This document shows positions 39,301-48,614 of a stretch of 64,000 nucleotides of DNA, one piece after another. How positions within the stretch are numbered: position 1 is the first letter of the stretch; each line of letters begins with the position of its first letter. The notes beneath the pieces were generated by a model. That model saw nothing but the letters and a program-made list of their open reading frames with translations, searched no databases and was not told where the DNA came from. The DNA is from Thalassovita gelatinovora (GTDB lineage Bacteria; Pseudomonadota; Alphaproteobacteria; Rhodobacterales; Rhodobacteraceae): assembly GCF_001458355.1 (NCBI RefSeq), contig NZ_CYSA01000003.1:124001-188000 (forward strand), in the 5' to 3' direction. The position numbers and the translations under genes were made by a program.

Positions 39301-40812
39301 TCAATCATTGCCGTCGCGGGTAAACCGCGCCGCATCCGCCGCCGCCCGCCGGATCGCGTTCGACTTGTGAACGGTCTCCATATATTCTGCTTCGGGATCG
39401 CTGTCATAGACGACACCGCCCCCGGCTTGAATATAGAGCTTACGGTCCTTTACGATGGCGGTCCGCAGCGCGATGCACATATCCATATCGCCACCGGCGC
39501 TGAAATAGCCCAAGCCACCGCCATAGACGCCACGTTTTTCTGGCTCCAGCTCGTCGATGATTTCCATCGCGCGCACCTTGGGGGCGCCGGAAACGGTACC
39601 CGCAGGCATGCCCGCAAAGAAGGCGCTCAGCGCGTCTTGATCCTCGGCCAGTTCGCCCTCCACGTTCGACACGATATGCATCACATGTGAATAGCGTTCG
39701 ATGATGAATTTTTCGGTCGGATGCACCGATCCAATCTTGGCCACTCGGCCGACATCGTTGCGACCCAGATCCAGCAGCATCAGATGTTCCGCCAATTCCT
39801 TCTTGTCGGCCAGAAGGTCGGCTTCCAGCGCCTTGTCTTCTTCCGGCGTTGCCCCGCGCGGACGGGTGCCGGCAATCGGGCGGATGGTGATCTGACGATC
39901 AAAGACCCGCACCAGGATTTCGGGGCTGGCCCCGACCACCTGAAAACCGCCGAAATTGAAATAGAACATGAAAGGCGACGGGTTGGTGCGCCGAAGCGAC
40001 CGATACAAAGCGAAAGGCGGCAGCGGGAAATCCTGGGTCCAACGCTGGCTTGGCACGACCTGGAAAATATCACCGGCGCGGATATACTCCTTGGCCTTTT
40101 CGACCGCCGCCATATAGGCACCCTTGCTGAAATTCGACTCCGGCGGCGCGATTTCCTCGGCCTCGCCCAGATCCCGGGCCTGCTGGGGCAGGGCGCGTTC
40201 CATGTCGCGGACCGCGTCCATCACCCGCTCGGCAGCCTGAGCATAAGCGGCACGAGCCGACTGAGATACGTCGATCCAGGCGGGGGACACCACCGTGACC
40301 TCACCTTTGACCCCATCCAGAACCGCCACCACGGACGGTCGCAGCATCACCGCATCGGGCAGGCCCAGAGGATCGGGATTCACATCCGGAAGGTGTTCCA
40401 CCAAGCGGATCGTATCATAGCCAAGATACCCGAACAGTCCCGCCGATGCGGCGGGCAGATCCGGCGGCAGATCGATCCGGCTTTCGGCGATCAGGGCACG
40501 CAGATTGTCCAGCGGATCACCTGACTGATCTTCGAAAGCATCCGAATCGAACCGCGCGGCGCGGTTGATCCGGCTGGTGTCGCCATGACATTTCCAGATC
40601 ACATCGGGTTTCAAACCGATGATCGAATAGCGGCCGCGCACTTCACCGCCGGTCACGGATTCCAATACAAAGGCATCTTTTTGCGCACCAGTTAGTTTCA
40701 GCATCAAAGATACCGGCGTGTCCAGATCGGCGGCCATTCTGGCATAAACCACCTGATTTTCACCCGCTTCATAGGCGCGGGCAAAATCGTCGAAAGAGGG
40801 GATCAGTTCCAC
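39301..40812 (-). CDS. trpE: Anthranilate synthase component I
   Basis: Makes anthranilate from chorismate with TrpG-supplied ammonia. The 503-residue protein begins with the Trp-feedback domain (ELIPSFDDFARAYEAGENQV, LLESVTGG-type segment FVLESVTGGEVRGRYS), then the chorismate-binding core: GDIFQVVPSQRW, IRPIAGTRPRGATPEED, LGRNDVGRVAKIGSV, FFAGMPAGTVSGAPKVRAME and AGGGVVYDSDPEAEYME. It starts 15 bases after ppiD on the same strand, so it is probably co-transcribed with that folding factor. No leader-peptide attenuator is visible in so short a gap. Confidence 0.98.
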   Translation of the reverse strand: MELIPSFDDFARAYEAGENQVVYARMAADLDTPVSLMLKLTGAQKDAFVLESVTGGEVRGRYSIIGLKPDVIWKCHGDTSRINRAARFDSDAFEDQSGDPLDNLRALIAESRIDLPPDLPAASAGLFGYLGYDTIRLVEHLPDVNPDPLGLPDAVMLRPSVVAVLDGVKGEVTVVSPAWIDVSQSARAAYAQAAERVMDAVRDMERALPQQARDLGEAEEIAPPESNFSKGAYMAAVEKAKEYIRAGDIFQVVPSQRWTQDFPLPPFALYRSLRRTNPSPFMFYFNFGGFQVVGASPEILVRVFDRQITIRPIAGTRPRGATPEEDKALEADLLADKKELAEHLMLLDLGRNDVGRVAKIGSVHPTEKFIIERYSHVMHIVSNVEGELAEDQDALSAFFAGMPAGTVSGAPKVRAMEIIDELEPEKRGVYGGGLGYFSAGGDMDMCIALRTAIVKDRKLYIQAGGGVVYDSDPEAEYMETVHKSNAIRRAAADAARFTRDGND

Positions 40813-40827
40813 AGGTCCTGTCCTAAC

Positions 40828-42666
40828 TTAACGGAAATTGGCATGAACCGCGTTCAACGCAGTCTGATCCAGTTGTATCCCGGCTTCGGACTGGATCGAA
40901 CGGGCATAGGCTGCATAGATATCCTGTGCCATGCCGGAACCGGCCTGCTGCAACAGCGACGCGCGGAAGCTTTCGACCTCGGCGTCGGCCTGATCGGGTT
41001 CCAGAACGTCATCCAATCGGACAATGGCAACACTGTCAGTGGCGCTGATCACCGTGACATCGCCGGGTTTCATTTCAAAAACGGTATCGAGAAACGTTTC
41101 GTCAGTGTCCGGGATGAACTGATCGCGGGTGATGTCTGTTTCCATCTGCGCGGTCAATCCCAGCGCCGCCATGTCTTCACCGGCCACCAGTTTGGTCACC
41201 AAATCCTGCGCTTGATCCGCAAGCGCCTTGGTGCGGGCCTGGCCCAGCCACCCATCAATAACCGCGCTGCGCACCGAATTCAGATCCTGAAGCTTGGCTG
41301 GGATTTCCTGTTCCAGCCGCAACGCAACGATGCCGCCATCGTCAAGATGGATCACCGCAGGGTAATCGTCTGGCTGAACCGTTTCAGCGGCGTCCCGGAA
41401 CGCGGAATAGGCTGCAATAGGATCGGGTGCGTCGGCATGCCAGTCAATGCTGCTCAGCTTCATGTCCGCTTCGCTTAGCAATTCTTCCAAGGTTGCGCCA
41501 CCGGCCAACAGGTCGTCAACGGTTTCGGCGACGGTTTCGATTTTGCGCCGCGCCGCGTCCGAGGCCAGTTCACCCTGCAATTCCGCGCGTACGTCTTCCA
41601 AGCTCACGCTTTGCCCCTGTAACACACCGTTGATCCGGAACAGTGCCGGACCAAGCGAGGTTTCGAACGGCCCCACGACATCGTTCACATCCGCATTGAA
41701 AACTGCGCCGCCTGCAGTCCCCAATTCGTCTTGGGCAACGTCCCCCATATCGACGTCCTGCAATTCCAACCCGCGCGCTGCTACAAGGGTTTCAAAATCG
41801 GTCTCGTTGCGTTCCAGCGCCACCTTGGCGGCTTCACCAGCAGCCAGATCGGAGAAGATCAAACGTTCGACCAGACGCCGTTCCGGCGTGTTGAACTCTT
41901 CGCCCCGACTTTCATACAGCGCCCTGATCCGGTCTTCCTCGACCGGAATATCAGCAACCAGATCGTCGGGCGACAGCCAGGCATAAGTGATCCGTTTCAC
42001 TTCAGGCGTGGTGAAATCCGCAGCGTTTTCTTTGTGATAAGCGATCAGGTCTTCTTCGCTTGGCTCCGGCAGATCGACAACAAGATCTGTCGCGCTCAAC
42101 CGGGCCCATGTGAAATTGCGTCGCTCGGCGGCATAATCGACCAATGTCTTGGCATAGGTATCAGGCATCGATACACTTGATACCACCGCGCTTTGAAGCA
42201 TTCCGCGCACGCTGTCGGCGCGGAGTTGTTCTTCGAACTTGGCTTCGGTCATCCCGATCCGGTCCAACTGGAATTTATAAGCTTCGCGGTCAAACCCGTT
42301 CGGGCCTTGAAAAACGTCCAGTTCGACGATCTGGCGGCTAAGATTTTCATCGCCGATCGACAGCCCGATATTTTGCGCCTCATTGTCCAGCGCAGCTTGG
42401 CCAATCAGTCGGCCCAGCACATTGCCGTCAATGCCGAATGCTTCGATCTGATCGAACGTCAACGACGTGCCGGTCTGCGCTTCGACAGCGCGGATATCTT
42501 CTTGCAAGGCACGGGCATAGTCATCGACCGTGATGTCAATATCGCCAACCGATCCGACATTGCGGATATTGCCCGACAGGTTGCTGACGCCGAAGCCGCC
42601 AAGACCCAGTATCAGAAGCCCCATCAAGCCCCACATGAATGTTTTCGAGGTCACGCCGCTCGCCAT
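40828..42666 (-). CDS. ppiD: Membrane-anchored peptidyl-prolyl isomerase (PpiD/SurA-like)
   Basis: A 612-residue periplasmic folding factor with a single N-terminal anchor (FMWGLMGLLILGLGGFGV), a SurA-like N-terminal chaperone region, and divergent parvulin domains in the middle and C-terminal parts (for example PERRLVERLIFSDLAAGEAA...). The parvulin active-site residues are not clearly kept, as in many PpiD proteins, so chaperone activity may dominate. It is upstream of trpE with a 15-base gap. This order is frequent in alphaproteobacteria. Confidence 0.85.
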   Translation of the reverse strand: MASGVTSKTFMWGLMGLLILGLGGFGVSNLSGNIRNVGSVGDIDITVDDYARALQEDIRAVEAQTGTSLTFDQIEAFGIDGNVLGRLIGQAALDNEAQNIGLSIGDENLSRQIVELDVFQGPNGFDREAYKFQLDRIGMTEAKFEEQLRADSVRGMLQSAVVSSVSMPDTYAKTLVDYAAERRNFTWARLSATDLVVDLPEPSEEDLIAYHKENAADFTTPEVKRITYAWLSPDDLVADIPVEEDRIRALYESRGEEFNTPERRLVERLIFSDLAAGEAAKVALERNETDFETLVAARGLELQDVDMGDVAQDELGTAGGAVFNADVNDVVGPFETSLGPALFRINGVLQGQSVSLEDVRAELQGELASDAARRKIETVAETVDDLLAGGATLEELLSEADMKLSSIDWHADAPDPIAAYSAFRDAAETVQPDDYPAVIHLDDGGIVALRLEQEIPAKLQDLNSVRSAVIDGWLGQARTKALADQAQDLVTKLVAGEDMAALGLTAQMETDITRDQFIPDTDETFLDTVFEMKPGDVTVISATDSVAIVRLDDVLEPDQADAEVESFRASLLQQAGSGMAQDIYAAYARSIQSEAGIQLDQTALNAVHANFR

Positions 42667-42706
42667 ATTCGTCCTGCCTTGGGTCTTAAATTTCGTTCAA
42701 TCGTGT

Positions 42707-43903
42707 TTAGGCCGAGACCCGGTTGGGCACAAGGGCCGAGCGCAGCCCGCCAAGCCTCTCGAACAAGTGGCCAATCCCGGCCCGGTCGATATTGGCAAAG
42801 GCGATGCGCAACTGGCGTAATCCGGCAGGATCGTCCGTCGGCATGAACATGGTGCCGGGCAGGGCCAGCACGCCGATGGCTTCGACCATTTCTTGCGCCA
42901 GTTGATCCGATCCGCGCTTGAAGGGATGTTCGACATAGGCGAAATAAGCCCCGGCGCCCAACAGTTTCCAACCTTGGTCGGCAAGTGCCGGAAATCCGTC
43001 TTCTATCGCGGCCCGGCGGTCGAGTATTTCAGCCCGTTCGCCGGCCAGCCACTGGCCCAGATTGCGCATCCCCCAAAGTGCTGCCTGCTGGCCCAGCTGA
43101 TTGGGGCAGATGGTGACGGTGTCGAGGAATTTTTCCACCTCGGCCAGCCGCGCGGGTGCGGCGACCATCGCACCGACCCGATGACCGGTCAGCCGGTACG
43201 CCTTGGAAAAAGAATAAAGCTGGATCAGCGTATCATCCCAATCGGGATCGGTAAAAAGATCGTGCGCCGGTCCGCTTTGGCTGTGAAAATCGCGATAGGT
43301 TTCATCCACGATCAACGCGATACCGGCCTTGCGGGCGACATCACGGAAGGCGGCGATCAGCTCAGCGGGGTATTCCACCCCACCGGGATTGTTCGGCGTC
43401 ACCAGTACAATGGCGCGGGTTCGGTCAGTGATCATGGCCTCGGCCAGATCGGGGTCAGGCAGCAATCCCGCCCCTGTCGGCAATGGTGTCGCCCGAACCC
43501 CGGTCATATCGAGCCACATTTTGTGATTGAAATACCATGGGGTTGGCAGGATGACTTCATCCCCTTCGCCGGTCAGCGTCATTATCGCGGCACAAAAAGC
43601 CTGATTGCAGCCGGACGTAATACAGACATTTTGCGCGCCAATATCGCCGCCATAGCCAGTTGCGAACTGGTCGGCCACTTCCTGACGCAGTTCGGGCAGC
43701 CCCAGAACCGGGCCGTAAAGATGCGCTTGCGGCAGATTCATCGCCGCATCGGCAATCGCCTGTCGCAACGGTTCGGGAGGTAAATCGACCGGCGCGGCCT
43801 GACTGACGTTGATCAAGGGACGGTCTGGCGGAAACGTAACGCCTTCGATCCAGCGTCGGGATTCCATAACCGGGGACGGGAAAGTCTGTGTCGTACGGAT
43901 CAT
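42707..43903 (-). CDS. Aminotransferase class I/II (PLP-dependent)
   Basis: A 398-residue fold-type I aminotransferase. Pyridoxal-phosphate ligands are seen in TSGCNQAFCAAIM, TPNNPGGVEYP, IVDETYRDFH and the Schiff-base lysine in LYSFSKAYRLTGHRVG. The C-terminal arginine that binds the substrate carboxylate is in LRQLRIAFANID. The substrate is unclear; aspartate-, aromatic- or alanine-type transaminases share these motifs. The ATG at 43903 follows AAGGA and begins MIRTTQTFPSPVM; the open frame upstream has no similarity. Downstream, ppiD starts 40 bases away. Confidence 0.88.
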   Translation of the reverse strand: MIRTTQTFPSPVMESRRWIEGVTFPPDRPLINVSQAAPVDLPPEPLRQAIADAAMNLPQAHLYGPVLGLPELRQEVADQFATGYGGDIGAQNVCITSGCNQAFCAAIMTLTGEGDEVILPTPWYFNHKMWLDMTGVRATPLPTGAGLLPDPDLAEAMITDRTRAIVLVTPNNPGGVEYPAELIAAFRDVARKAGIALIVDETYRDFHSQSGPAHDLFTDPDWDDTLIQLYSFSKAYRLTGHRVGAMVAAPARLAEVEKFLDTVTICPNQLGQQAALWGMRNLGQWLAGERAEILDRRAAIEDGFPALADQGWKLLGAGAYFAYVEHPFKRGSDQLAQEMVEAIGVLALPGTMFMPTDDPAGLRQLRIAFANIDRAGIGHLFERLGGLRSALVPNRVSA

Positions 43904-44041
43904 ATTCGGGTCCTTGCCTGTATGCGACGCAGCGAGGATAACCTCAGATGTCACCGGCACAAGCGGGATATGCACGACTGCGCTAGGTTTGATGACCAAC
44001 CACTGGGAACGCAGTGGCAAGATAGGCCGGCAGGTAATCAT

Positions 44042-44068
44042 TTCGCCCTTTTTGGGCGAATTATTATT
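44042..44068 (+). terminator. Hairpin with T-rich tail in a divergent region
   Basis: TTCGCCC/GGGCGAA with a TTTTT loop (44042-44060) is followed by TTATTATT on the plus strand. It lies between divergent genes, so it could be a premature terminator in the acyltransferase leader or a regulatory site. Confidence 0.35.
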
Positions 44069-44145
44069 GATCAATGCCCGCCGATGTCGCAACCTGCATT
44101 TACCGATGTGTATTCGTTCATTCTGAAATAGCGCTTTAAATCCAT

Positions 44146-45120
44146 ATGTTTGCGACAGCGACGACATCCGCGCCTTACAGCAGGCAACGCCATGGCGGGC
44201 TTGATGTCGTCCGATTGCTTCTGGCCTGCATTGTCGTGTTGGCCCATGCGTCCTTCTTTCTGACGATCAGTCCTGAAGCCCACTATACCGTCAACAATGG
44301 GGTGGCGCGGCTGATCGTTCCGTTTTTCTTCGTGATGAGCGGATATTTTTTTGAACAACAAACCCGGGCGGGTCTTTGGTCCTGGGTGCGCAAGGTGGCC
44401 AGCTATTACCTGATTTGGACGGCGATCTACCTGCCGATAATCCTTATCTATGAAGACTTTTCTCTGCTGCGGCTCGGATTCTATGCGGTATTTGGCTACG
44501 CGCATTTGTGGTTTCTACCGGCCTTGCTGGGCGGAGGCGTGATGTTCCATCTGCTGCGCAATATCGGCAACCGGCAATTGGTGATACTGGCGGTTTCGCT
44601 GGTGGCAGTCGGTGTCGCGCTGCAATACTTCGAAGACATCACCCAGGACATGGAACATCTACGCTACCGACACGCCCATGAGGCGGAGGTCCGCAATTTC
44701 CTGTTCATGGGCTTTCCCTTTGTCGCGCTTGGCGTCGTCATCCGCCGCACCAGATTTGCCGAAGGTGAATTGCGGGCACGGGATTGGGTCTTGTTGGGGC
44801 TGGGTTCCATCGTTCTGTTTGCAGAAATCGGCTTTAATTATCGTTACCTGCCGACCAAAGGGATTTTCGAATTGGTATTTTCGGCGGTGGTGATGGCACC
44901 CTTGCTGTTCCGGTTCGCCAATGCGCTGCCGCTTCGGGTCGGAGGGCGTAAACTGCGGGATCTGTCCTCGGCGATCTATTTTTCACATCTTTTACCGCTG
45001 ATTCCATTGCGGGCCGGTTTCGATTTGTCCTTCGGTGAACTCGCACTGCTCGCGCTGGTCCTGAGCTTCGCTCTTGCACCGTTGTTGTTGCGCCTCAATC
45101 GTTGGCTACCCTTGTTCTGA
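44146..45120 (+). CDS. Acyltransferase family 3 membrane protein
   Basis: A 324-residue polytopic membrane protein of the Acyl_transf_3 family, which acylates sugars or lipids of the envelope, often exopolysaccharide or lipid A. The N-terminal motif GGLDVVRLLLACIVVLAHAS has the family's R/K-LLACxVV-H pattern, and VPFFFVMSGYFF follows. Ten or so hydrophobic helices fill the rest, with the FSHLLPL motif near the end. The substrate is unknown and no polysaccharide gene is near. The ATG at 44146 starts 242 bases after the aminotransferase start. A strong terminator follows. Confidence 0.88.
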   Translation: MFATATTSAPYSRQRHGGLDVVRLLLACIVVLAHASFFLTISPEAHYTVNNGVARLIVPFFFVMSGYFFEQQTRAGLWSWVRKVASYYLIWTAIYLPIILIYEDFSLLRLGFYAVFGYAHLWFLPALLGGGVMFHLLRNIGNRQLVILAVSLVAVGVALQYFEDITQDMEHLRYRHAHEAEVRNFLFMGFPFVALGVVIRRTRFAEGELRARDWVLLGLGSIVLFAEIGFNYRYLPTKGIFELVFSAVVMAPLLFRFANALPLRVGGRKLRDLSSAIYFSHLLPLIPLRAGFDLSFGELALLALVLSFALAPLLLRLNRWLPLF

Positions 45121-45123
45121 ATT

Positions 45124-45160
45124 AAAACGCCGCCGATCATGAGACCGGCGGCGTTTTCTT
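45124..45160. terminator. Bidirectional intrinsic terminator between acyltransferase and gpt
   Basis: AAAACGCCGCCG/CGGCGGCGTTTT is a perfect 12-bp stem (45124-45135 and 45146-45157) with a 10-base loop. T residues follow on both strands. It lies between two convergent genes. Confidence 0.9.
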
Positions 45161-45216
45161 TTCATTTTGCAACAAGGATTGAAACCTGTCACGGCCAACG
45201 ACTGCCCGGACGGTCT

Positions 45217-45723
45217 TCAATCTGTGCCGCGATAGGGTTCAACATATTGCAGCGCCATATCCCAAGGGAAGAAAATCCATGTGTCCTGACTGACCTCGGT
45301 GATATAGCTGTCAACCTGCGCCCGGCCCTTGGGCTTGGCATAGACGGTTGCGAAATGTGCCTGCGGGTACATTTCGCGCACCAGTTCAAGCGTTTTTCCA
45401 CTGTCGACCAGATCGTCGATGATCAGGATGCCGGTGCCGTCACCCATCATTTCGGGGTCGGGTCGGTTCAGCACCTGCACTTCGCCCTGATCTTGATGGC
45501 TGTACGATTTCACGCTGATCGTATCGACGGTTCGGATATCCAATTCGCGCGCGATGATCATTGCCGGGGCCATGCCGCCACGGGTGATTGCCACGATGGC
45601 GCGCCAGCCACCATCGTCCGGGCCTTTACCGTCCAGCCGCCAGGCCAGCGCCCGGCTGTCGCGGTGGATCTGGTCCCAGCTGATATGAAAGCCCTTTTCA
45701 TGGGGCAGGCGGTGATCGCTCAT
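45217..45723 (-). CDS. gpt: Xanthine phosphoribosyltransferase
   Basis: Salvages xanthine and guanine with PRPP. The 168-residue protein has the PRPP-binding motif [18 protein letters not shown], the purine-site region [15 protein letters not shown], and [19 protein letters not shown] at the front. DTWIFFPWD near the C-terminus is typical of Gpt. It starts 3 bases after fabI on the same strand, probably in one transcript. A terminator lies 57 bases past its stop. Confidence 0.95.
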   Translation of the reverse strand: MSDHRLPHEKGFHISWDQIHRDSRALAWRLDGKGPDDGGWRAIVAITRGGMAPAMIIARELDIRTVDTISVKSYSHQDQGEVQVLNRPDPEMMGDGTGILIIDDLVDSGKTLELVREMYPQAHFATVYAKPKGRAQVDSYITEVSQDTWIFFPWDMALQYVEPYRGTD

Positions 45724-45726
45724 CTG

Positions 45727-46548
45727 CTATCCCTTCCGGCCAGTAACGACATCGATATCCGGCGCATCCACCGCCTTCATCCCGACGACATGGTATCCCG
45801 CATCGACATGCAGGTTTTCACCAGTGACACCCGACCCCAGATCACTGAGCAGATAGAGCGCCGATTTGCCGACATCGTCGATGGTCACATTGCGGCGCAG
45901 CGGCGAATTCAGTTCGTTCCATTTCAGGATATAGCGGAAATCACCGATGCCGCTGGCGGCAAGCGTCTTGATCGGACCGGCGGAAATGGCATTCACGCGG
46001 ATCCCATCTTTGCCCAGATCTTCGGCCAGATACATCACGCTGGCTTCCAGCGCCGCCTTGGCCACCCCCATCACATTGTAATGTGGCATTACCTGTTCGG
46101 CACCGTAATAGGTCAGCGTCAGCGCGCTGGCACCTTCGTTCATGATCTTTTCCGCCCGCTGCATCACCGCAGTGAAAGAATAGACCGAGATATCCATCGT
46201 CATCAGGAAATTGTCGCGGCTGGTTTCGACATAGCGACCGCGCAGTTCGTTTTTATCGGAAAACCCGATGGCATGAACCAGAAAGTCGATCTTGCCCCAT
46301 TTTGCTTCGATTTCGGCGAAAGCCGCATCAATCGAAGCCGGGTCGGACACGTCGCAATCGATCAGCGTGTCGACACCCAGCTGATCGGCCAAAGGCGCCA
46401 CCCGCTTGCGAAAAGCGTCGCCCATATAGGTAAAGGCCATTTCAGCGCCGGCATCGGCACAGGCTTTGGCGATCCCCCAGGCGATCGACTTGTCATTAGC
46501 AAGCCCCATGATCAACCCGCGTTTCCCCGCCATCAATTGGTTTGACAT
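45727..46548 (-). CDS. fabI: Enoyl-[acyl-carrier-protein] reductase (NADH)
   Basis: Catalyses the last reduction of each fatty-acid elongation cycle. The 273-residue short-chain dehydrogenase-like protein has the FabI NAD signature GLANDKSIAWGIAKA, the SDR-variant catalytic pair Tyr157 and Lys164 in HYNVMGVAKAAL, the HAIGFSD block and the AISAGPIKTLAASGI loop that forms the triclosan pocket in relatives. The ATG at 46548 follows GGAG and gives the canonical MSNQLMAGKRGLI start. gpt follows in the same direction. pdxH is divergent, 131 bases away. Confidence 0.97.
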   Translation of the reverse strand: MSNQLMAGKRGLIMGLANDKSIAWGIAKACADAGAEMAFTYMGDAFRKRVAPLADQLGVDTLIDCDVSDPASIDAAFAEIEAKWGKIDFLVHAIGFSDKNELRGRYVETSRDNFLMTMDISVYSFTAVMQRAEKIMNEGASALTLTYYGAEQVMPHYNVMGVAKAALEASVMYLAEDLGKDGIRVNAISAGPIKTLAASGIGDFRYILKWNELNSPLRRNVTIDDVGKSALYLLSDLGSGVTGENLHVDAGYHVVGMKAVDAPDIDVVTGRKG

Positions 46549-46679
46549 TACGTATTCTCCGCCCAAATGTTTGCGTGGATTTCCTTTAGGGGATCGTCCG
46601 TCATGCATCAAGTGTCGCTTGTCCTTGAAGAAGACCTTAGACAAGTTCACGAGCACCTTAGCAGGAAGAAAGGCAGAAC

Positions 46680-47285
46680 ATGAGCGACAGAACAGGTATT
46701 TTTGCGGGCGACGATCCATTCATCATCGCACGACGCTGGCTTGAAGAAGCGGAACAGAGCGAAATCAACGATCCCAACGCGATTGCATTATCCACCGTCG
46801 ATAAAGACGGATTGCCGAACGCCCGCATGGTTCTGCTGAAGGAAATCGAAGACGACGCCTTTGTGTTCTATACCAATTACGAAAGCCAAAAGGGGCAAGA
46901 GCTTAATCAGGCGGGAAAAGCCGCGTTCGTGATGCATTGGAAATCTTTGCGGCGTCAAATCCGCGTTCGTGGTATAGTAACTACGGAGGAGGGGCCAAAG
47001 GCCGATGCGTATTACAAATCACGTTCGCTCAAAAGCAGGTTGGGCGCATGGGCATCTAAACAGTCTCGTCCGTTGAGTTCTCGTAGCGCTTTGATGGCGG
47101 AAGTGGCTAAAGTGACGGCTTTGCATGGGCCAAATCCTGCCCGACCATCCTTTTGGGGAGGTTTCAGAATCGATCCGGTTGAGATTGAGTTCTGGGCAGA
47201 CGGTGCGTTTCGGCTTCATGACAGGTTTGTCTGGCGGCGCAAAAGTGGTGAAGAAAACTGGGCGATAACGCGCTTGAACCCCTGA
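46680..47285 (+). CDS. pdxH: Pyridoxine/pyridoxamine 5'-phosphate oxidase
   Basis: FMN-dependent oxidase making pyridoxal 5'-phosphate. The 201-residue protein has [35 protein letters not shown], and the C-terminal block [18 protein letters not shown] that binds FMN and substrate. Codons after about 46950 are slightly more A/T rich than before it, but the protein is intact. It is divergent from fabI. An AT-rich inverted repeat GTTGAA/TTCAAC (47312-47328) follows 27 bases after the stop. Confidence 0.96.
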   Translation: MSDRTGIFAGDDPFIIARRWLEEAEQSEINDPNAIALSTVDKDGLPNARMVLLKEIEDDAFVFYTNYESQKGQELNQAGKAAFVMHWKSLRRQIRVRGIVTTEEGPKADAYYKSRSLKSRLGAWASKQSRPLSSRSALMAEVAKVTALHGPNPARPSFWGGFRIDPVEIEFWADGAFRLHDRFVWRRKSGEENWAITRLNP

Positions 47286-47385
47286 TTTTCACGTGACGCG
47301 AAATGCAAGCGGTTGAAAAAAATTCAACTTTTACCTTGCAAGCGCCAAGTGCTTATCACATGAAACAGGTGGGGATGACGATCAT

Positions 47386-47937
47386 GTGGGTATCAAAGTT
47401 GTGAATACTGATGTTAACGGCAACCGCAGAATATGTGGTCAGGTTAAGTGGTTCGATCCGGTAAAAGGATTCGGATTTGTCGTGGCGGATGAAGGTGGGC
47501 CAGATATCTTGCTGCACGCCAATGTTTTGCGTAATTTCGGTCAAAGTTCGGTGGCAGATGGTGCGATAATTGAAATCGTGGTTCAGGAAACGGACCGCGG
47601 AATACAAGCGACCGAAGTCTTCAATATCGAACCGCCTTCGGGATCCAGTGCGGCTGCGCTGGCTGATTTCGAGGATATAGATCCCGAACTCATCCGCACG
47701 GCACCATTGGAACCAGCCCGGGTGAAATGGTTCGACAAGGGCAAGGGCTTTGGCTTTGCCAATATTTTCGGGCGCAGTGAAGACGTGTTCGTTCATGTCG
47801 AGGTACTGCGCCGCTCCGGCTTGGCCGACCTGCAACCCGGCGAAGCTGTCGGGCTACGGGTGATCGATGGCAAACGCGGCCGTATGGCGACCGAAGTGTC
47901 GGCATGGGAAGCCGCGCTGAAGCTGGAACAATCATAA
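47386..47937 (+). CDS. Double cold-shock-domain protein
   Basis: A 183-residue protein with two cold-shock domains, the architecture of alphaproteobacterial CspA-like pairs. Domain 1 (residues about 17-80) has GQVKWFDPVKGFGFVVADEG with the first RNP motif KGFGFV; the second motif DILLHANVLR follows. Domain 2 (about 110-175) has ARVKWFDKGKGFGFANIFG and EDVFVHVEVLR. A short acidic linker separates them. The start is GTG at 47386. DUF192 and tRNA-Pro follow, probably on one transcript because the next ATG is two bases after the stop. Confidence 0.9.
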   Translation: MGIKVVNTDVNGNRRICGQVKWFDPVKGFGFVVADEGGPDILLHANVLRNFGQSSVADGAIIEIVVQETDRGIQATEVFNIEPPSGSSAAALADFEDIDPELIRTAPLEPARVKWFDKGKGFGFANIFGRSEDVFVHVEVLRRSGLADLQPGEAVGLRVIDGKRGRMATEVSAWEAALKLEQS

Positions 47938-47939
47938 AC

Positions 47940-48422
47940 ATGAAGCAGTTGGTGCTTATTGCGCTGGCGTTGTTTTGGCCAATGACCGCTGCGGCACAAA
48001 GCTGTCGCGCGGATTCGGTGTATCTCAAAGGTGGCTGGGGTCAGGCCCGGTTTTCCGTCGAATTGGCCGATAACGGCGACGAACGGGCGCGCGGATTGAT
48101 GTTTCGCGAATCCCTACCGCAGTCAGGTGGGATGCTGTTTGTCTATCCCAGTCCGAGGATCGTATCGTTCTGGATGCAAAATACGCTGATCCCGCTCGAT
48201 ATGATATTCATCGACGACACTGGCATGGTACGCAAGGTGCATCACAGCGCGGTTCCCGGAGATATCACCGGAATCAGCAGCGACAGTCAGGTTCTGGCGG
48301 TGTTGGAAATCAATGGCGGCTTGTCCCAAGCAATGGGCATTTCGCCTGGGACAGTACTGCACCATCCTGCCTTTGATCCGAAACAGGCCGTTTGGCCCTG
48401 CGAAGACAAATTTTCCGATTAG
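47940..48422 (+). CDS. DUF192 family secreted protein
   Basis: A 160-residue protein with a clear N-terminal signal peptide (LVLIALALFWPMTAAAQS; cleavage likely near residue 20). The mature part is the DUF192 domain: VELADNGDERARGLMFRESL, GMLFVYPSPRIVSFWMQNTL, DMIFIDDTGMV and VLEINGGLSQAMGI. Its function is unknown; the fold is a small beta-barrel. It starts two bases after the cold-shock gene stop, indicating co-translation, an order I recall from other Rhodobacterales. tRNA-Pro follows 43 bases beyond the stop. Confidence 0.88.
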   Translation: MKQLVLIALALFWPMTAAAQSCRADSVYLKGGWGQARFSVELADNGDERARGLMFRESLPQSGGMLFVYPSPRIVSFWMQNTLIPLDMIFIDDTGMVRKVHHSAVPGDITGISSDSQVLAVLEINGGLSQAMGISPGTVLHHPAFDPKQAVWPCEDKFSD

Positions 48423-48465
48423 GACTTTTCAATCCCGTCGGGCCGGGTTAGAGACAGCCTCGGTT

Positions 48466-48542
48466 CGGGGCGTGGCGCAGTCTGGTAGCGCACCTGTTTT
48501 GGGTACAGGGGGTCGGAAGTTCGAATCTTCTCGCCCCGACCA
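48466..48542 (+). tRNA. tRNA-Pro (anticodon TGG)
   Basis: A 77-base cloverleaf: acceptor arms CGGGGCG/CGCCCCG, an anticodon arm CCTGT/ACAGG with loop TTTGGGT giving anticodon TGG (reads CCA and related proline codons), and a T-arm with GTTCGAATC. The CCA end is encoded. It follows the DUF192 gene on the same strand. Confidence 0.96.
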
Positions 48543-48598
48543 ATTTCATACTCATTTCTGCTCTACGGGTGATTGTCATCCGCAATTCAGCTTGCCCG

Positions 48599-48614
48599 CT
48601 ACTATATATAGTGG
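48599..48614. promoter_or_regulatory. NrdR-like box, distal
   Basis: The core CTATATATAG (48602-48611) fits the NrdR consensus C-W-A-T-A-T-A-T-W-G perfectly, inside the 12-bp palindrome ACTATATATAGT. It is about 690 bases upstream of nrdJ, an unusual distance. Confidence 0.45.

Noticed and set aside
45139-46545. 468-codon plus-strand frame opposite gpt and fabI
   Set aside because: It spans two genuine convergent-strand genes and has no family features.
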